From an uncultured Gemmatimonadaceae bacterium (GTDB lineage: Bacteria > Gemmatimonadota > Gemmatimonadetes > Gemmatimonadales > Gemmatimonadaceae): 8,658 bases of DNA. Positions 6,315 to 8,658 of the stretch are shown here, in pieces. Within the stretch, counting starts at the first letter, position 1. Each line of letters opens with the position of its first letter. A program made the position numbers and the translations under genes. The notes beneath the pieces are model-generated. The model made no database searches. It saw only the letters and a list, made by a program, of their open reading frames with translations, and was not told the origin of the DNA. The DNA is taken from NCBI GenBank assembly GCA_955652635.1, contig CATPBN010000212.1:1-8658 (forward strand), given 5' to 3'.

Positions 6315-8129
6315 TCACGCTGAGGTTTCGCGTACGATCTGGTCGAGCGGACAGATTCCCTTGAGCACCTTCAGCCAGCCATCCATGCGAAGCGTGAGCA
6401 TCCCCTCTTGGATGGCGAGTTTCTGAATTTCTGCGGCGCCCGCACTCTGCATGATCAGCTTTCGCAGGCCGGGCGTCATGTTCATTACTTCGTAAAGCCC
6501 CTGCCGTCCCTTGAGGCCCGAGCCATCGCACTGCTCACATCCCTTTCCACGGAAGACCGGGAGCTCTTCCATCTTGGTGTCTAGCGTGATCTCGGCCATG
6601 AATGGCTTGGCCGCGTCGGTAGCTCGCGTCTTGGCATCGTTCAACGCCATGTCGGTGAAATGCAGGTCGCGCAGCGTGACGCCACCGCCGATTTTTGCGC
6701 CCGCTATCTCCGCCTTATCCATCTTGTAGGCTTCACCGCAGTTGCTGCAGACGCGACGAACAAGTCGCTGTGCGAGAATCAGGTTCAGTGCGGACGCCAC
6801 GTTGAACGGCTCGATTCCCATGTCCATAAGACGCGTAACGGTCTCGGGGGCTGAGTTCGTGTGCAGCGTCGAGAGCACAAGGTGGCCAGTTAGCGCGGCT
6901 TTGATAGCGATGCCGCCGGTCTCCAGGTCTCGAATTTCTCCCAACATGATGATATTGGGGTCCTGGCGAAGAAACGCCCTCAGCGCCGCGGCGAACGTCA
7001 TGCCGATATCGGTACGGACGAGCACCTGATTGATTCCAAACAGGTTGTACTCAACCGGGTCCTCCGCCGTCATGATGTTGACGTCGATGTTGTTGATCTT
7101 CGATAGAGCGGAGTAAAGCGTGGTCGTCTTACCGGAACCGGTCGGACCGGTGACGAGCACCATTCCGTAAGGATTCGAGATCGCCTCCATCAACTCACGC
7201 TCGGCGCGCGGCTCGATGCCGAATGTCCCGAGATCGAGTGTCAGGTTGCCCTTGTCGAGAATACGCAACACCACCTTCTCGCCGAACAGTGTCGGAAGCG
7301 TGGAGACACGGAAGTCGATGACCTTGGTGCCGATCTTCAGCTTGATGCGGCCGTCCTGCGGGACGCGACGCTCGGCGATATTGAGGCTCGCCATGATCTT
7401 GAACCGGGAGATGAGAGCCGGCCGCATCTTGATCGGCGGCTTCATGATCTCCTGGAGTGCGCCGTCGATGCGGTAGCGCACGCGAAGCTCTTTTTCGAAG
7501 CACTCGAAGTGAATATCCGACGCGCCCTTCTTGAGCGCGTCGGTCATAATGGCGTTGATGAGCTTGACGACCGGCGCTTCGTCGATGAGCGCCATCCCGG
7601 CGTTCGCCGGATCCTCGGCTTCGCTTTCGAGGATTTCGATGTCGTCGTCGGGAATCTCGGAGAGCAGGCTCTGCATCTGCGCTTCGCCCGACTCATAGAA
7701 CTTCTCGATCGCGTTGCGCAGAGTAAACTCGCCAGCGATGACCGGGAAGATATCCAGCCGGGTGATGAACTTGATGTCGTCGAGCACTGACATCGTCGCC
7801 GGATCCGACATTGCGACGGTGAGGGTCCGGCCATCTCGCTTGAGTGGCAGAACGTTGTGCTTCAGCGCAAGCTCGCTGGGAATGAGCTTGGCGATGCGCG
7901 GATCGACCTGGAATTTCGTGAGGTCGACGGCAGGCATCTTGTGCTGCCGCGCGAGCATCCTGGTGAGGTCGGTTTCCTTGACAAAACCGAGCTTGACCAG
8001 GTTGTAGCCCACGCGCGTTCCGTTGTGTCTCTGCTCCGCGAGAGCCTTATTGAGCTGGTCTTGTGTGACCAGCCCTTCTCTCAGGAGCAGGTCGCCGATT
8101 CTGGGCGTTTTTGCGGCAGGAGCTGTCAA
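6315..8129 (-). CDS. pilB: Type IV pilus extension ATPase PilB (GspE/PilB family)
   Basis: This 604-residue assembly ATPase powers pilin polymerisation through PilC. The N-terminal MshEN/T2SSE_N region (about 9-150) starts with RIGDLLLREGLVTQDQL (10-26). The GASDIHFECFEKELRVRYRIDG segment (202-223) follows, then Walker A GPTGSGKTT (328-336), Asp box MTAEDPVEY (353-361), Walker B IIMLGEIRDLET (393-404) and His box HLVLSTLHTN (416-425). A four-cysteine zinc site is present: C461/C464 and C531/C534. The 66 residues between the two CxxC pairs exceed the roughly 30-40 I expect, implying an inserted loop at about 470-525. The start is TTG at 8129, with GAGGGA 9 bases upstream; no other start lies near the conserved N-terminus. 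It overlaps the preceding stop by 4 bases. GspE is the alternative, but the neighbouring pilT favours PilB. Confidence 0.95.
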   Translation of the reverse strand: MTAPAAKTPRIGDLLLREGLVTQDQLNKALAEQRHNGTRVGYNLVKLGFVKETDLTRMLARQHKMPAVDLTKFQVDPRIAKLIPSELALKHNVLPLKRDGRTLTVAMSDPATMSVLDDIKFITRLDIFPVIAGEFTLRNAIEKFYESGEAQMQSLLSEIPDDDIEILESEAEDPANAGMALIDEAPVVKLINAIMTDALKKGASDIHFECFEKELRVRYRIDGALQEIMKPPIKMRPALISRFKIMASLNIAERRVPQDGRIKLKIGTKVIDFRVSTLPTLFGEKVVLRILDKGNLTLDLGTFGIEPRAERELMEAISNPYGMVLVTGPTGSGKTTTLYSALSKINNIDVNIMTAEDPVEYNLFGINQVLVRTDIGMTFAAALRAFLRQDPNIIMLGEIRDLETGGIAIKAALTGHLVLSTLHTNSAPETVTRLMDMGIEPFNVASALNLILAQRLVRRVCSNCGEAYKMDKAEIAGAKIGGGVTLRDLHFTDMALNDAKTRATDAAKPFMAEITLDTKMEELPVFRGKGCEQCDGSGLKGRQGLYEVMNMTPGLRKLIMQSAGAAEIQKLAIQEGMLTLRMDGWLKVLKGICPLDQIVRETSA

Positions 8130-8632
8130 CGAAGCGTGTCCCTCAAGTGAGGCTTCCTGCGTGCTTTTGGCAGTTCGGATGGCCTGGATATGACTCTGTT
8201 TGTAGGACGCGGAACGAGCGAGAAGGTTACCGCAGAGTCGAGCTTTGCTACCATAGAGGGACCGACCCCTTTGACCCGCTTCAGGCCGTCCATAGAGCCG
8301 AAGGGACCGAAGAAATCACGATCGGCCACGATGCGCTTGGCGAGCGTCGGTCCGATATGTCTCAGGGCCTCGATTTCCTTCTCGGTTGCCACGTCGAGGT
8401 CGACCGGACTGGCCGGTTTGGGTGGCGTTTTTTGCTTCTTTTCACGTTTCGGCTTCTCCAAACCGGACCGGCGGGCGGAATCCGCCCCCTTCATCTGGCG
8501 CTCCAGAGCTGACCGGACTTGTCGGTCGACCGGTGGGCGGCTGTGAAGCGTCCAATACGCCCGTGTCGACGCGCCCAGAACGAGAACGGATGAAAAGAAC
8601 AGCAGCGCTTTGCGCTCAGTGGGAGTCGGCAT
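8126..8632 (-). CDS. ComEA-like membrane-anchored helix-hairpin-helix DNA-binding protein
   Basis: This 168-residue protein has an N-terminal membrane anchor (about 9-28), a long basic, Lys/Pro-rich linker (about 31-76) and a ComEA-type double helix-hairpin-helix domain. The domain runs from VDLDVATEKEIEAL (77-90) through hairpin HIGPTLAKRI (92-101), then FGPFGSMDGLKRVKGVGPS (108-126) with the second hairpin VGP at 123-125. ComEA proteins bind double-stranded DNA non-specifically outside the inner membrane during transformation, and such domains also occur in other proteins. A basic tail of about 30 residues (139-168) follows the domain, which is not usual in short ComEA forms. ATG at 8632 has only weak ribosome-binding signals (AGGG 7 bases away), but the membrane anchor begins close by. 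Its TGA overlaps the pilB TTG (bases 8126-8129). The 26 bases beyond 8632 to the window edge contain no assignable feature. Confidence 0.85.
   Translation of the reverse strand: MPTPTERKALLFFSSVLVLGASTRAYWTLHSRPPVDRQVRSALERQMKGADSARRSGLEKPKREKKQKTPPKPASPVDLDVATEKEIEALRHIGPTLAKRIVADRDFFGPFGSMDGLKRVKGVGPSMVAKLDSAVTFSLVPRPTNRVISRPSELPKARRKPHLRDTLR
8139..8144 (-). promoter_or_regulatory. Ribosome binding site of pilB inside the preceding gene, partly in a hairpin
   Basis: GAGGGA on the minus strand lies 9 bases before the TTG start at 8129 and supports it. Part of it falls in an imperfect hairpin (arms 8131-8135/8152-8156 and 8142-8144/8149-8151), so translation through the upstream gene could be needed to expose it. 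Confidence 0.5.
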
Positions 8633-8658
8633 GCTCCGACCCTAGCGCTGACCCAGGA

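Noticed and set aside
8633..8658. Possible end of another minus-strand gene upstream of the ComEA-like gene (an in-frame TAG at 8644-8642)
   Set aside because: Only 26 bases are visible, too few to tell a coding end from chance.

Overview
The window looks like chromosomal DNA of a GC-rich, Gram-negative (diderm) bacterium. The diderm call rests on an outer-membrane beta-barrel protein with a clean signal peptide and on a full set of type IV pilus motor genes. The protein style is what I would expect from Gemmatimonadota or a similar soil lineage: GTG/TTG starts are common, the PilB/PilT/PilC sequences are of that type, and there is a Cys-paired repeat protein. That placement is an impression from reading the sequence, not a database result.

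The layout is two convergent blocks that meet at one strong bidirectional terminator (about 3818-3851). The left block is on the plus strand. It opens with the C-terminal 133 residues of a secreted-looking cysteine-repeat protein (2-403), whose start lies outside the window. A luciferase-like flavin-dependent oxidoreductase (416-1426), an NADPH-dependent FMN reductase family protein (1520-2191), an aldo/keto reductase (2202-3134) and a small outer-membrane beta-barrel protein (3252-3791) follow. Spacing is tight at 403/416 (12 bases) and 2191/2202 (10 bases), and 93 bases separate the luciferase-like and FMN reductase genes. The three redox genes may form one operon in which the flavin reductase supplies reduced FMN to the monooxygenase; that link is inferred.

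The right block is on the minus strand and reads leftward: a ComEA-like helix-hairpin-helix protein (8632-8126), pilB (8129-6315), pilT (6289-5078) and pilC (5063-3870). It is a compact operon. The ComEA-like stop overlaps the pilB TTG start by 4 bases, 25 bases separate pilB from pilT, and the pilC ribosome binding site overlaps the pilT stop codon. PilB (extension ATPase), PilT (retraction ATPase) and PilC (inner-membrane platform) form the cytoplasmic motor of a type IV pilus. A membrane-anchored DNA-binding protein transcribed with them suggests a role in DNA uptake as well as motility or attachment. No pilin, secretin or pilMNOP gene is in the window.

No RNA gene, mobile element, CRISPR array or long non-coding stretch was seen. 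The first 400 bases look empty only if a start codon is required; they are coding throughout. The most unusual item is the cysteine-repeat protein at the left edge.
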